Part shown: positions 27,001 through 35,415 of the stretch, one piece after another
Layout of the letters: every line of letters starts with the position of its first letter
Numbering within the stretch: position 1 is the first letter of the stretch
Assembly (NCBI GenBank): GCA_024364735.1
Contig: JAGFNQ010001117.1
Span: forward strand, 181,128 to 245,127
Reading direction: 5' to 3'
Source: Boesenbergia rotunda
Taxonomy: Eukaryota; Streptophyta; Magnoliopsida; Zingiberales; Zingiberaceae
Length of the DNA: 64,000 nt
Notes under the pieces: generated by a model
What the model was told of the DNA's origin: nothing
The model's database searches: none
Seen by the model: the letters and a program-made list of their open reading frames with translations, nothing else
Translations under genes and position numbers: made by a program

Positions 27001-30000
27001 CGATCTAAGTTCTCCAATGCTATAAAGAAGTCATATGCAAGGGTGTCATATGACTATAGCAAGGGGAAGTCCAAAAATAACAAGGGAATGTCATTTAAGG
27101 ACAAAAAGGCCTTGACCAAGGACAAGATGTCTAAGGTTAAAGGGAAGAAAATCTTAACTACAGGCAATGTGTCCAAAGTTAAGAAGGTTAATTTTGTAGG
27201 CCAAATTTTACCGGAGGTACACCGGTGTGGCCTTGTGTTTGTAGAAGAGTCACCTAGGAAGGTGGCTAAGGCTAGGAGCTCAAGGGGGAGCTCTAGGAGC
27301 CAAGTTGGGACCCATGGTCAATGGATCTCGGGAGGATTTCTCCCGGAAGTCTAGATGGACCATGAAGTGTACCAAAGGATTTGGAGACGGATTTGAGTCT
27401 CAATCCTAGGGATTTGACACATTGGAATTGAGTGTCATGCATGAAAATATGACATTGGGGTCATATTGCATGAAAATTGATTTTTGATGTATATATGTCA
27501 TATAAACTAATCTTAGGGATGCATTGTGGTTTGGTATGGGCAGATACATCAAGAGGAAGCCAAAACCAGGACTTTAGGTCAAAGTTTAATTGAACCATTT
27601 AGATAGTTTTGGATTTTGTGTCAATCTTGGGATTGGTGATAGATACATTTTTGAATGTATTTTCCCAAGTAGACACGGGTACCACAAATCTCTCCACAAA
27701 ATTTAAGAATTTTTGGAGAATTGTGGAATTATCAGCGCATTTCTGAAATTGGGTTCAGAATGCTGAAAAGACTGTTATCAGGGTCTCAGTCGACTGGTAA
27801 CAGTGCCGTCTAGAGAGAGACAAGCCACTGTATGATTTTTCGATAAGGATCAATCGACCGGTAACTGTCTCAGTCGACTAATACAGGCTGAAATTGTTTT
27901 CAGCTAGGTCGAAATGTGTCTTAATGATATTAAACTTGTGTATAATCTTATGGGGGGGTTAATACACAACGTTTATACTCATTAGAGGTTAAAGAATCCA
28001 ATAATTGGGATATTGTTGGAGTTCTTTTTTATGTGTGGCAAAGGTGGAGAAGTGTTAGGTTTAAGTGGGAAACTAAACACGCCTTTGCAAGAAATCCTAG
28101 ATTAAGGAGGAGCTTAGGTAAAGGGAGAGCATTGTTGCTCACTTATTGGCAAAGGAGAAACCTTGGAGAGATTCTTAAAAAGCCTTTGAATGTCCAATGT
28201 AGGGGGAGCCTTGGAGAGGTTCTTAAAAAGCCGTTTTGGTAAAAAACCTAACTCTTGGGAGTTTAGGAGTGGGGATGCCTTGTGATAGGATCCATGCATG
28301 TTTGCATTGCATATGCATTGGTGGTATAAGTCCAAGGTGTAGTCTTGGCAACGTAAGTCCAAAATGTTTATTAGTATTGTATTTGTTATTTGTTTTCCCT
28401 AACTTAAACGTATTGTCAAACATCAAAAAGAGGAGATTGTTGGAGCAATCTATGGTCCGGAGTGACAATGTGTTTTGATGTTTAGGCAAAGGGTTTAAGT
28501 TAGGTGCACCCTTGTATTTAATATGTGTATGTGAGTGTGCAGATTTGTATGATACACATAGGCTTAGCTGGACAGCTTCAGGTCCAGTGAAGGATGGCAT
28601 GAGGAGACAAGCTGCGGGCTTGTATGCATCCGAGGGACCGTGGACAAAGTAGGAACGATGAGCCGAGGGAAGCGTACTTCGAGGCATACGCGAAGGATGG
28701 CATGAGAACGAGCCGCAAGTTCGTATGCATCCGAGGGACGAGAGTCAAAGTCGAAGAAGGCTTGAAGGCAACAGGTCGAGGCTGCTAGGAGAAGAGTCAG
28801 CTGAGTCGTGAGAGTCCGAGTGCTTAGAGAATTGTACTCAGGAAGGGAAACCCTAGGTTTAGGGTTTGGGCAGTCGATTGCGATTTGTAGCAGTCGACTG
28901 GTGTAGGGCACAGAAAGATCAATCGACTAATCTTTTGTGCAGTCGGCTGGAATTCGAACGTTGGGTTGTAACGTTCGGATTCGGTTGGAACAAGTCGACT
29001 GGTAACAGCTAGTTCAGCCACGAGCTCTATTTAAGGGATCTCGGTTTAGCTGGCTAGGGTTAACGAAATTGGCTTTGGTTAAAGGTCAATTAGTAGTATA
29101 AGCTCTCAGAGGTCTTGTGCGAGTTGTGGTGAGGTTTCTCCACCCACAAGGAGCTGCGTGAACTAGCCGGAGGTCTTCCGGGGGCTCATCTACCGACGGA
29201 TCGGGATTGTTCACCTTACGGATAGCCGTGGAGTAGGAGTATCATCTCTGAATCACGTAAAGGTTTGGTGTTAGCGTTGTTTTAATTTGTAGTTGATATT
29301 TCCACTTGCGCACGCTAACATTTGTAGGAAGAAATCGACGTAATAGGGGCAACGGGCTATTCACCCCCCCCTCTAGCCGGCGCACCGATCCCCAACAACA
29401 TTAACCTTGCTTTTCCCTCTACAAGAATCAAGACATGCTCATCTTTTCTTAAGGAGATCTAGTGAATGATCCCAAACAAGAGGCAATGAGAAGGTAGCAA
29501 CCATCAATCGAGGAGACGGGATCTAAAACTGACTCTCCCTTTGAAGATCACTATCCCTGCTCACTGCAAGGAGTTCCAAGAGGTACGACCACCACCACTA
29601 CCAAATTTTCTAGCAATCTGACAAAAATGGCAAAATAGGCAAAGGGGGAGCACCAGCACAACCGGCCTCTATTTTCAACCTGCCTACCTACCTCCCTTCC
29701 ACTCATTGGCAAGAACATTGAGAGTACTAGAAGACGGGCAAAGCCACATTTATCTTTTCAAAGTTGCAATGAACTGAGAAGTTCATAAAGGTGTTGCAAA
29801 TTAAGAGAAATTAGGTTTACAACATCTTCTGAGAAAGGAGGAAAGTAATTTTGCTATCATTTACCCCAAGAGAGGTAGAAGATGTCAAGAGATACATGGA
29901 CATGTTGGGTGATGTAGACAATAACTAATAGTCTAACGCCATCTTAAATCATGCCCACAAGGTGAATAAAAGACGAAAAGTTAATGATAAAATTTTAAGC

Positions 30001-33000
30001 AGAGTTCATAGTTCATCTTGAGATAAAGAGGAAGAGGAGGCACAGATAAAATCATGGTGAACTGTGCAAAGATAGATGGTTGCCAAAGGGGAAGAAATAG
30101 AATTAGGACTTATAATAGAGGGATGGAGAGGTTGCATCACAGTTTCAAACTTGTGGCCTCAATCCTATCGAATACAGGATCTGCTCCAAGTACCATGTTG
30201 AGAGAAAAATATTAGAAGTGTTATGATTCACTTAAGGAGATCACAACTCATATATATAGCATTTAGGCCTAACTAAGTATTAGAATATATAGGTACAAAG
30301 CCAAGTCAAATAATTGAAACTGAGATTCTCCCACAAGGTATTATCAGGTTGTTAGACTCCTTAGATTTCCAAACTTGCTTTATATACACTACCAATTCAA
30401 TGAATGTACTTACCTCTACCATTGAGAAAAAACTTTTTGAAAGTCTTGGTTTCATATGGTTAGGCCAAACTTCTACCAAAAGCTTGTTCAACCACTGACA
30501 AGGTTCTAATGGTGTGGTCGGCTGCATAATGTTTACAAATAAATTACTTGTCGATCCTAGGATAATTGCAAATAATATAGACAAATCATACTGATGTATT
30601 TAGGACTAGCTGCTTCCATCTTTTATTCATGTCTTCCACAAACTGCCTGCGTTGGAACTGACCATACTGCAAGGAAAATAAAGGTGAATAAAGAAATAAT
30701 CCCTATGTTCAAACAACTTTATTGCACAGAAAAGAAAAGCATAACTTTAACTTTGACCAAGAAGCAAATGAACAAAATAGTTATCTCAGGTGAGAATTAA
30801 CTTTGGTTTAAATGCTAATAGTAATATATTGAGAATCCCTATTTCTCTACCCAGCTTCTCATGCTTTGGCATTCCTTGGTTATCTGCACTCTCACTCCAA
30901 ATAATACCCAATTTTCTAGATGAGATCCACTGGTAGGAAAGCTAATGTCAGCGCCAGCATGTTAAAGGATATGGGTACATGTGGGCATGGGCATTAAGAA
31001 ATAATGTAGGAAAACTCCATGGTCACTATAATGTTCTCTAATAATTAAAGTCTTGCAGTTGGTAGCACCCAAAGGTAACTAATTGCCACATTTCTAACAT
31101 TCAGGAAGAAGGAACTCCAGCAGCAATGGTAAAAACTACATATAGACACTAATGTTCCATCTTCCATGGGGGGAGACAATACTCCTACCTTGCAAAAACT
31201 CCATTCCTCAGGAAAACAAGTTCAAAGGCAAACATATGATTTGGGCATGGAGTATTTATCTAGAAAGAAAACTCAAAAGGAGAACTTAGTGACAGAATAT
31301 TTCTATCAACTATGCTAAACTTCAAGAACTTAGTGACAGAATATTTGTCTAGAGTAAAATCATCAAAGATACATTTATTACCTAATGTCAGCCAAGCAAA
31401 GTTGGAAATGCATATACATGATGTGGATCATCAGACATCAAATAGCGGCTATAACATAGATAATTTTCTATTTGAACTATTTAATTAATATGGTCCATAA
31501 AAATTCCAAATCATCAGAGGGCTTAGACTCTAGTTCAAATCTTGTGTGTCGCAAGAGGATAAACGATATAGATATTGACTTCATCAGGAAAAAAGACCAA
31601 TCCAATAAGATTATCACTATTAGTTCTAACAATCATTTGGTAAATTTATTCACCAATTAGTTAAGAGTGGTTGAGCATATTTGTGACAAATTTGGTTTCT
31701 ATAATATATTTGAATCAACATAAGGGAGAGGTGTTAGGGCGTCATGTATGAATTGTAAGCAGTAAAAGCTTGCTTGTAATTTTTCTTTTAGTCAACAATA
31801 CATATATAAAGGTAGAGAGGGCTGCCAAGGGTTCCCGGTAGAAATAATTCCCTTGAGCAGTAAAATAAAAAATTCAAACAAAAAAGAACTAGCACACAGT
31901 CAGTAAAGCACTATAAACTTAAAGGAAATGAAAATACAGTTAGAAACATGTTATCCAGTTGAAGCACTAGCATAGTGACTCTCTTTAGAGAAAATATTGG
32001 CTTGCACATCGCAAAGCATATGCTAAATTTGTCCTAAGATGTGACAACCAACTCACATACCATATAGGTGCATTCAAATATGGGATAAAAGCAAACTTGA
32101 ATCAATCACAGGGCCACAGGGGCCATGAGAAAACCAATTCCAATAAAAAAAAACGTTTCTAAATGAGAATTAAATTTTTAAGAAATATAAAATCTCTCTT
32201 GTCACACACATGATGAAGTGGCTTGACTATTTGAACCGGCACCCACCCAGTGCAAGAGGTTCATGAACAGGGTTCTTTAAAAACCCCTTTATGTGTCCTA
32301 TTCTACGGAAGAAAAAACGAAAAGGGAACGCATCCGGTCACCCTCCAACCACATGATTTCCAAGCTTTCAACCGAGGAGCTATTCTATCTCTAATCAAGC
32401 CAATAATTTGACATTGTCAATAACCATCCACATCCGGTCACCCTTACAAAATAGTCTCAAAATGATCCTGAAAATAGTCCTAGTTATATGATATGCTTGC
32501 TATATCTGTCGCCCATGGCAAAATATCGAGGCCATCTATACATTGATTGAATCCGTTGTTCTTGCCGGAGTTAAACCACCAAAGTATAGAAAGGGAAGAT
32601 ATAGAGTTTTGATCTACTGCGGACCGCGCGCTGCGGACTGATGCACGATGAAACTTGAGGCGCCTCAGATTCGATCTGAGGCACCTCAAGTTAATTTTTT
32701 TTAAAAAAAAAGCAAACTGATGGGAGGCGCCTCAGTTGTTATTTTTTTTTAATTTTTTTTAAATCAACATGTCCTCTGATAAATCTTAAATACTTATAAT
32801 ATACCCTATAGGCATCTAAATTCTTTTCGTTTGAACACTATAACCTAAAAGAGACGATTAAACCCTAGGAGAATATCTTATTAACTTAAATCCACTATAA
32901 CTCAGCTCCTAAATCCTAAAATTTTAAACGTTAAATATATAATACATCCCATGAGTATCTAAATTTTTTTCGTTTGAACACTATAACCCAAAAGGGACGA

Positions 33001-33650
33001 CTAAACCCTAAGGGAAAGTATTATTAGCTTAAACTCACTATAATACAACCTCTAAATCTTAAAATCTTAAACACTAAATATATCCCAAAAAAAATTTAAA
33101 AAAAACTATTGTAAAAAGGCAAAAGGCAATGGAAGGCGCCTCCCATTTCGGCCAGGTCCGCACGAGTCCGCAGTCCGCAGGTGAGCATCGCGTAAGTGCG
33201 TGCGTTGCGTGCATGACAGTGACAAACTAGTTCGAAGTGTGAAACTCTCTCTCAACTATTCAAATAAAGAACACCAAAGATCTCAAAAAAATAAATAAAT
33301 ATGATGCGAGCCATCAAAAAGTGAGCTACCTTTCCAGAAGAACCCTAGTAACATTAAAAAAAAAAAGGAAAAGAAAAGAAACAATTCCACAACAGGCTTA
33401 TCTTTCCGCAGGAGAAAAAACAATGGCGCACAGATCACCGACGGCAGCGACCACTCGCCTGGATGGTAACCCAGACGGAGGCAGCAAGCGGCACCCAGTT
33501 GGAGAAGGGCACCAACCACCTCTCCACGGCCCAGGCGAAGAGAAATAGCGGAATCAAAAAAGGCAGCAGGGGCTTGTCCTGCATCAACTGGTTCAGCAGC
33601 TCGACGGCCGCCTCCTTCGCCTGAAACCGCTTCCATATCCTCCTCGCCAT
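4293..33650 (-). CDS. SYTF: SMP + C2-domain tethering protein, synaptotagmin-like (SYTF/NTMC2T3 type), 14 exons over 29 kb
   Basis: Coding exons on the - strand: 33459-33650 (ATG), 30592-30666, 30414-30521, 13458-13490, 13274-13363, 12047-12163, 9923-10066, 9385-9804, 9104-9238, 8191-8411, 7810-8088, 7446-7583, 6534-6839, 4293-4508 (stop). All flanking phases are 0. The protein would be about 824 residues, close to my recollection of the Arabidopsis protein. Exon 1 gives a short basic N-terminus and two hydrophobic stretches (residues about 28-42 and 53-62), a membrane anchor. Exons 2-7 encode the SMP lipid-transfer domain (YGQFQRRQFVEDMNKRWKQL, EKIELQQFSLGS, RLGFDWDSVG). Three C2 domains follow: about 275-420, 475-590 with the loop-1 KCDPYV, and 612-720 with TSDPFV. 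A coiled coil ends the protein (754-815). Such proteins tether ER to other membranes and move lipid. Oddities: intron 1 has a GC donor, exon 10 is 221 nt and breaks frame, and intron 3 is 16.9 kb of transposons. Confidence 0.88.
5010..5135 (-). mobile_element. Au-type SINE, internally deleted, in SYTF-like intron 13
   Basis: Read on the - strand it begins with the GAAGGGGAGCC-like head of Au SINEs and ends in a short T-run after the CCAGACTGTCCC segment. Typical Au blocks are visible on the + strand, such as TTGTACGCGGCCTTATCCTG and CAAGGCTCCCCTTC. The block holding the CGGGAGCTT motif of the family is missing. Imperfect 17-bp target duplications flank it (4993-5009 and 5136-5152, three mismatches). 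Confidence 0.75.
9257..9375. repeat. Tandem duplication of about 60 bp in SYTF-like intron 8
   Basis: Two copies begin with ATTTGTTAATGTGT at 9257 and 9317. Each ends with AAAATTGGGAATCT plus TATATTG or CATATTG. They differ by a few substitutions and a small indel. The second copy ends about 10 bp before the donor of exon 8 (9385). Confidence 0.8.
10305..11530. mobile_element. Probable solo LTR of a copia-like retrotransposon, in SYTF-like intron 6
   Basis: The sequence starts with TGTTGGTACCCCGAG and contains repeated GTCGACCA-type motifs and CATCCAAGGGACGAGAGGC-like blocks. The latter resemble a CATCCGAGGGACGAGAG block in the LTRs at 24685 and 28438. No internal domain accompanies it. I could not fix the 3' border or a target duplication, so the right edge is approximate. 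Confidence 0.45.
12350..12640. repeat. Diverged tandem duplication (period about 150 bp) in SYTF-like intron 5
   Basis: Two copies share AAAATATTTAAGAAAATCCTG (or ATGCTG), TCTGCAGACTTGGTAAACAA (or TTTGTAAACAA) and AATAATACAAGAT. The region is otherwise intronic. Confidence 0.7.
14666..15632. mobile_element. Non-autonomous TIR element, Mutator-like candidate
   Basis: The left end GTTTGTAAAATCGTGATC is mirrored at the right end as GATCGCGATTTTACAAAC. Identity is perfect over 13 bp and then imperfect for another 15-20 bp. The flanks CGGGAACCT and CGGGAATCT, lying just outside the ends, look like a 9-bp target duplication with one mismatch. The interior is AT-rich, non-coding and holds an AAT microsatellite. 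Confidence 0.5.
14987..15022. repeat. (AAT)n microsatellite
   Basis: About 11 uninterrupted ATA/AAT units inside the TIR element. Confidence 0.9.
16760..17545 (+). pseudogene. 3' remnant of a LINE (non-LTR retrotransposon) reverse transcriptase
   Basis: Conceptual translation in shifting frames gives typical plant LINE C-terminal reverse-transcriptase text: ETLDMKGFKFNRVKTKYMKF, then KLKGKFYK and YDAKCWAMTQAHEQK-like segments, MCGHTGMDRIRNESIREKV, and a GRGRQKKT tail segment. Several stops and frameshifts are present, and no endonuclease or upstream RT core is present. This is a 5'-truncated dead copy within intron 3 of the SYTF-like gene. Confidence 0.75.
18412..22028 (+). mobile_element. 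hAT-superfamily DNA transposon with 8-bp target duplication
   Basis: The element is flanked by a perfect 8-bp direct repeat CTAGCAAG (18404-18411 and 22029-22036), the size expected for hAT insertions. Its ends are TAGGGGTGGATC and, reading inward from the other side, CATGGGGGATT. They are weak imperfect TIRs that resemble the CAGGGGCGGATC ends common in this family. A 15-nt C-run lies near the right end. The interior encodes a decayed transposase (19357-21853) and lies in intron 3 of the SYTF-like gene in the opposite orientation. Confidence 0.85.
19357..21853 (+). pseudogene. hAT transposase, TTF-type zinc finger / ZMYM1-like, inactivated
   Basis: One reading frame runs from the ATG at 19357 to about 21045, interrupted only by in-frame stops at 19630 (TGA), 20272 (TGA), 20443 (TAA) and 20548 (TAA). 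A one-base frameshift then occurs near 21045. A GT-AG intron (21219-21325) precedes the last exon, which ends at 21853. Domains: TTF-like zinc finger (DPGLRKPIEEYD, VSKDAVFCFWCFLF), DUF4371-like region (RFLLLQGLPFRGHDESSTSS), catalytic-core segments, and the hAT C-terminal dimerisation domain (LPVATATVERMFSAMNIVK). The copy cannot make a full-length transposase without stop read-through. Confidence 0.85.
22226..23285. mobile_element. Non-autonomous hAT-like element (about 1.06 kb)
   Basis: The left end is CAGGGACGGATCC and the right end, read on the other strand, is CAAGGACGAAGCC. Flanks are CTCCCTCA (22218-22225) and CCCCCTCA (23286-23293), an 8-bp duplication with one mismatch. The interior is AT-rich and non-coding. 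TIR and duplication length fit hAT. It lies about 190 bp from the end of the hAT copy at 18412-22028. Confidence 0.6.
23286..24684. other. Intronic stretch without gene
   Basis: I see no coding exon here. Two segments rich in GGTTGGCCC/CAACCC motifs (about 23440-23610 and 23965-24060) look like edges of a further, undefined repeat. A short duplicated CATCAGTGACACCACA / CATCAGAGATACCACA motif occurs at about 24338-24390. Confidence 0.4.
24685..25657 (+). repeat. 5' LTR of the gag-only retrotransposon
   Basis: Paired with 28438-29397. It contains several CAGTYGACTG-like palindromes, a TATA-like CTATTTAAAGG (about 25289) and a CCACCCACAAGGAGCT block. All of these are shared with the 3' copy. 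Confidence 0.9.
25724..26340 (+). pseudogene. Decayed copia-like gag N-terminal part
   Basis: Translation starts MAFEERLGDNINVPPPYDRE at 25724 and continues in changing frames through a copia gag-like segment (VLPNDIISCVGEYKCAHELW) and an acidic region. A first zinc knuckle then follows, C-X2-C-X4-H-X4, whose fourth ligand is the stop TGA at 26338-26340. Stops and a frameshift (about 25797) inactivate it. It lies directly upstream of the open frame at 26398. Confidence 0.7.
26398..27354 (+). CDS. Retroelement gag-derived CCHC zinc-knuckle protein (318 aa open frame)
   Basis: An uninterrupted frame of 318 residues begins with an ATG. It has an intact CCHC knuckle at residues 14-27 (CFTCGELGHYHTKC, C-X2-C-X4-H-X4-C). 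A long Lys/Arg/Asn-rich region follows, with a short coiled-coil-like segment (YKNLERENQVLRAKLDKLEK) and a basic tail. It would be the C-terminal, nucleic-acid-binding part of gag, separated from the N-terminal part by the TGA at 26338. Whether it is translated alone is unknown. It lies inside a host intron on the opposite strand. Confidence 0.6.
   Translation: MGCREKKEKRHIRCFTCGELGHYHTKCSRKEEFKKLEHLRKWEKKEKRRSSHQGGATRVRQVNPNLKFNSNLNSSMHVRNNVNYLPMHNFGFKYHDRSRLNNEDQNPRKIMHPNKSKTIRPKDQDINLKKGRYMSRMDKSRNVQGGLVDFRYKNLERENQVLRAKLDKLEKPLYRFTIGSKGLDMVLGGQKPNNDKSDLRYRSKFSNAIKKSYARVSYDYSKGKSKNNKGMSFKDKKALTKDKMSKVKGKKILTTGNVSKVKKVNFVGQILPEVHRCGLVFVEESPRKVAKARSSRGSSRSQVGTHGQWISGGFLPEV
28438..29397 (+). 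repeat. 3' LTR of the gag-only retrotransposon
   Basis: Preceded by the polypurine tract and followed by the ACATT duplication. It ends CCCCAACA. Confidence 0.9.
29403..30413. other. Remaining intron 3 of SYTF-like gene
   Basis: No exon or recognisable element is supported. Polypurine stretches (AGGAGGAAAG, GAGGAAGAGGAGG) occur in what looks like an old, decayed repeat. Confidence 0.4.
32616..33190. repeat. Repeat unit with GGCGCC palindromes, inner duplication and mirrored CTGCGGACTG ends
   Basis: Located in SYTF-like intron 1. The left edge has GCGCTGCGGACTGATGC. The right edge has GAGTCCGCAGTCCGCAGGTG, which mirrors CTGCGGACTG. A 37-bp near-perfect palindrome begins CTTGAGGCGCCTCAGA (about 32651). 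The interior is a diverged tandem duplication of about 140 bp (TCTAAATT...TTTTCGTTTGAACACTATAACC twice). No coding content. Probably a MITE or small Mutator-like element, borders uncertain. Confidence 0.45.
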
Positions 33651-34005
33651 CTACTTAAACAACGTCAGCCTTCCCCTTTCCCTCCCTGTGCCGCAAACGC
33701 CGATACAATCAATTTAAAACACTATTCTCGTTTGCCGTTTCCGCCGAGAAATGGAGTTCCAAATCGCGAGAAATGGCTGCAACAGATCTGAGGAGGAGGA
33801 GGAGGAGGAGGCGGAGGCCCGAGGATATGGGGAGAAGATCAAGAGAAGACGAGATGCGGAAGAAGTCGGAGACCGACGATGGTCGCAACACTTCGAATCC
33901 GTCAACATCGCCATCTCCGCTGTCCTCGTTACTGATACGAATGGGAACCAAAAAAGTATAGCTTTGTTTCGATTCTCCAATGAAAACAAAACAAATAAAA
34001 TAAAA

Positions 34006-34374
34006 AGTAATGATAGGGAGAATGAATTTGGGAAAGTGAATGGGAGAGTGAATGACGTGTAACTAATGTGTATATGTTCGATCGCCGATCGGACACTACC
34101 GATGACCTCTGATTGTCGTCCTGAATCAAACTATGTCCTAAGAAGATGGTGAACCCAGTAGGGTCGCCGGTAATTGAGATCTCGTCGGATTGACGGTGAA
34201 TGCGACGAGATCATAATTGCGGCGATTCTCGATGAGTTCACCGATCTTCTTAGGACATAGTTTGATTCGGGACGGTGATCAGAGGTCGCCGGTGGTGTCC
34301 GATCGACGATCGGACGTATATACAATAACTACTATGTCATTCACTCTCTCAAATTCACTCTCCCTATCATTACT
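34006..34374. mobile_element. Foldback MITE in the SYTF-like upstream region
   Basis: Two long inverted arms, about 34006-34154 and 34236-34374, pair over nearly their whole length. Both carry AGTAATGATAGGGAGA at the outer end and ATGTCCTAAGAAGAT near the inner end. The 80-bp loop has a second small stem (ATCTCGTCG / CGACGAGAT). It lies about 360 bp upstream of the SYTF-like start codon at 33650. Confidence 0.75.
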
Positions 34375-34396
34375 CCTAAAATAAAATAGTCATTTG

Positions 34397-34564
34397 CCTG
34401 TTATTATTTTTTAAATCCGGAAAATGCATCTCGGGTAGCGGCTCTCCCCCGAACGCTAGAAGATTTATTTAATTTTAATCAAGCGGCCTTAAATAGTGGC
34501 ACGAGATAATCAAAATAGCATTAATATTTGCCTGTTATTATTTTTTAAATCCGGAAAATGCATC
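34397..34564. repeat. 134-bp direct tandem duplication, left unit and part of right unit
   Basis: The unit starting CCTGTTATTATTTTTTAAAT occurs at 34397 and again at 34531. The rest of the second unit (CTCGGGTAGCGGCTCTCCCC through ATTAATATTTG) continues at 38654-38753, after the Mutator-like element. Confidence 0.85.
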
Positions 34565-34574
34565 TCGGGTAGCG

Positions 34575-34690
34575 GCGCGCGGATCCTCTGGTCCGCGGAC
34601 TCCTGGTCCCTCCCTGGTCCACAGCCGCCCTATAAAACCCCCATTCACGTGCTGGTCACGTGACACACAGCGAAGCCAAAAAAAAAAAAA
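34575..34690 (+). repeat. Left TIR of the Pack-MULE, with TATA and two G-boxes
   Basis: Contains TATAAAA at 34631-34637 and CACGTG at 34646-34651 and 34657-34662, reading inward. It ends in CAGCGAAGCC and an A-run. Confidence 0.8.
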
Positions 34691-34977
34691 AGAAAAAAAA
34701 AACCTCTCCTCCAGCGGCGCGGATCCTCTCGCGAAAACCTCACGGCTCACGCCCTCAGCCCAACGCCTCCATCGCCGCCATCGCTCGGTTGCGGCGCCGT
34801 CGCCTCCATTGCCGCCATCGCCCGACCCCTGCACCGTTGGCGCCCTCTCTCTCTCGCGAAAACCTCACGCCCTCAGCCCGACGCCCGTCGCCCGTCGCCT
34901 CCATCGCCGCCATCCTCCATCGCCGCCATCGCCCGACGCAAGCAGGCGACGTCGCCTCCATCGCCGCCAATTAACGT

Positions 34978-35415
34978 ATGCACCTTCAAATGCTGTTTGG
35001 TCGGCGTCCTACTCTGTGTCTCAGAAGCTAATCTGGAGCGGAATCGGTTATTACCTGTGCCGGCTACGGTTCGGCGTTGAGGAGCAAGAGTTTGGAAGTA
35101 GCAGTACCGGTGCCTTCAAGCCAGAATCCAGGACGGTGGTGGTGGTGCAGGGATTAAGCGCTGCACTGGCAGGTGGAGCAGATGCTCTGTTGACAATGCC
35201 TCTGGATACGATAAAGACACGGCTACAGAATGGAAGTTGGTGAAGGACCGATCACCGTAGGGCAAACGCTAAGGAACCTGATAAAAGAGGGAGGGTGGAG
35301 CGCATGCTATCGAGGATTAGGGCCAAGATGGTCTTCCATGTCGATGTCTGCGACCACCATGATTACTACATATGAGTTCCTGAAGCGTCTATCTGCAAAG
35401 AAGCAGGAGGATTAA
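34978..35415 (+). pseudogene. Mitochondrial substrate carrier (SLC25-like) C-terminal fragment captured by the MULE
   Basis: Two adjacent segments encode the end of a mitochondrial carrier close to At5g15640/SLC25A44-like proteins. The first (34978-35226) reads YAPSNAVWSASYSVSQKLIW and ends with the carrier signature MPLDTIKTRLQ (P-X-D-X-[IV]-K-T-R). The second (35229-35415) reads GPITVGQTLRNLIKEGGW, ACYRGLGPRWSSMSMSATTM and TYEFLKRLSAKKQED, then a stop. The frame shifts between them right after CTACAG, consistent with loss of two bases at an old exon junction. Only the last third of a normal carrier (about 300 aa) is present, and no in-frame ATG is visible upstream. The open frame extends upstream into the GCC-rich MULE repeats, so a chimeric transcript is possible. 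Confidence 0.8.

Larger units (their letters stand above)
24685..29397 (+). mobile_element. Gag-only (non-autonomous) LTR retrotransposon, TR-GAG type
   Basis: LTRs lie at 24685-25657 and 28438-29397. They start TGTTGGAGCAATCTATGGTC and end CCCCAATA and CCCCAACA. A perfect 5-bp target duplication ACATT flanks the element (24680-24684 and 29398-29402). The primer-binding site TGGTATCAGAGCC (25660-25672) is the initiator-Met tRNA type. The polypurine tract AAAAAGAGGAGA (28425-28436) abuts the 3' LTR. The interior of about 2.8 kb has only gag-like sequence with zinc knuckles. No protease, integrase, RT or RNase H is visible. The LTRs differ at many sites, so the insertion is not recent. Confidence 0.9.

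Noticed and set aside
33751..34062. Acidic open frame on + strand upstream of the SYTF-like gene
   Set aside because: It is the antisense of the 5' leader and continues into the foldback MITE; Glu-rich text comes from a GGA repeat.
34660..34974. Open frame beginning in the left MULE TIR (and its mirror at 38254-38568)
   Set aside because: Both begin at a GTG in the TIR, not an ATG, and then read simple GCC/CAT repeats.
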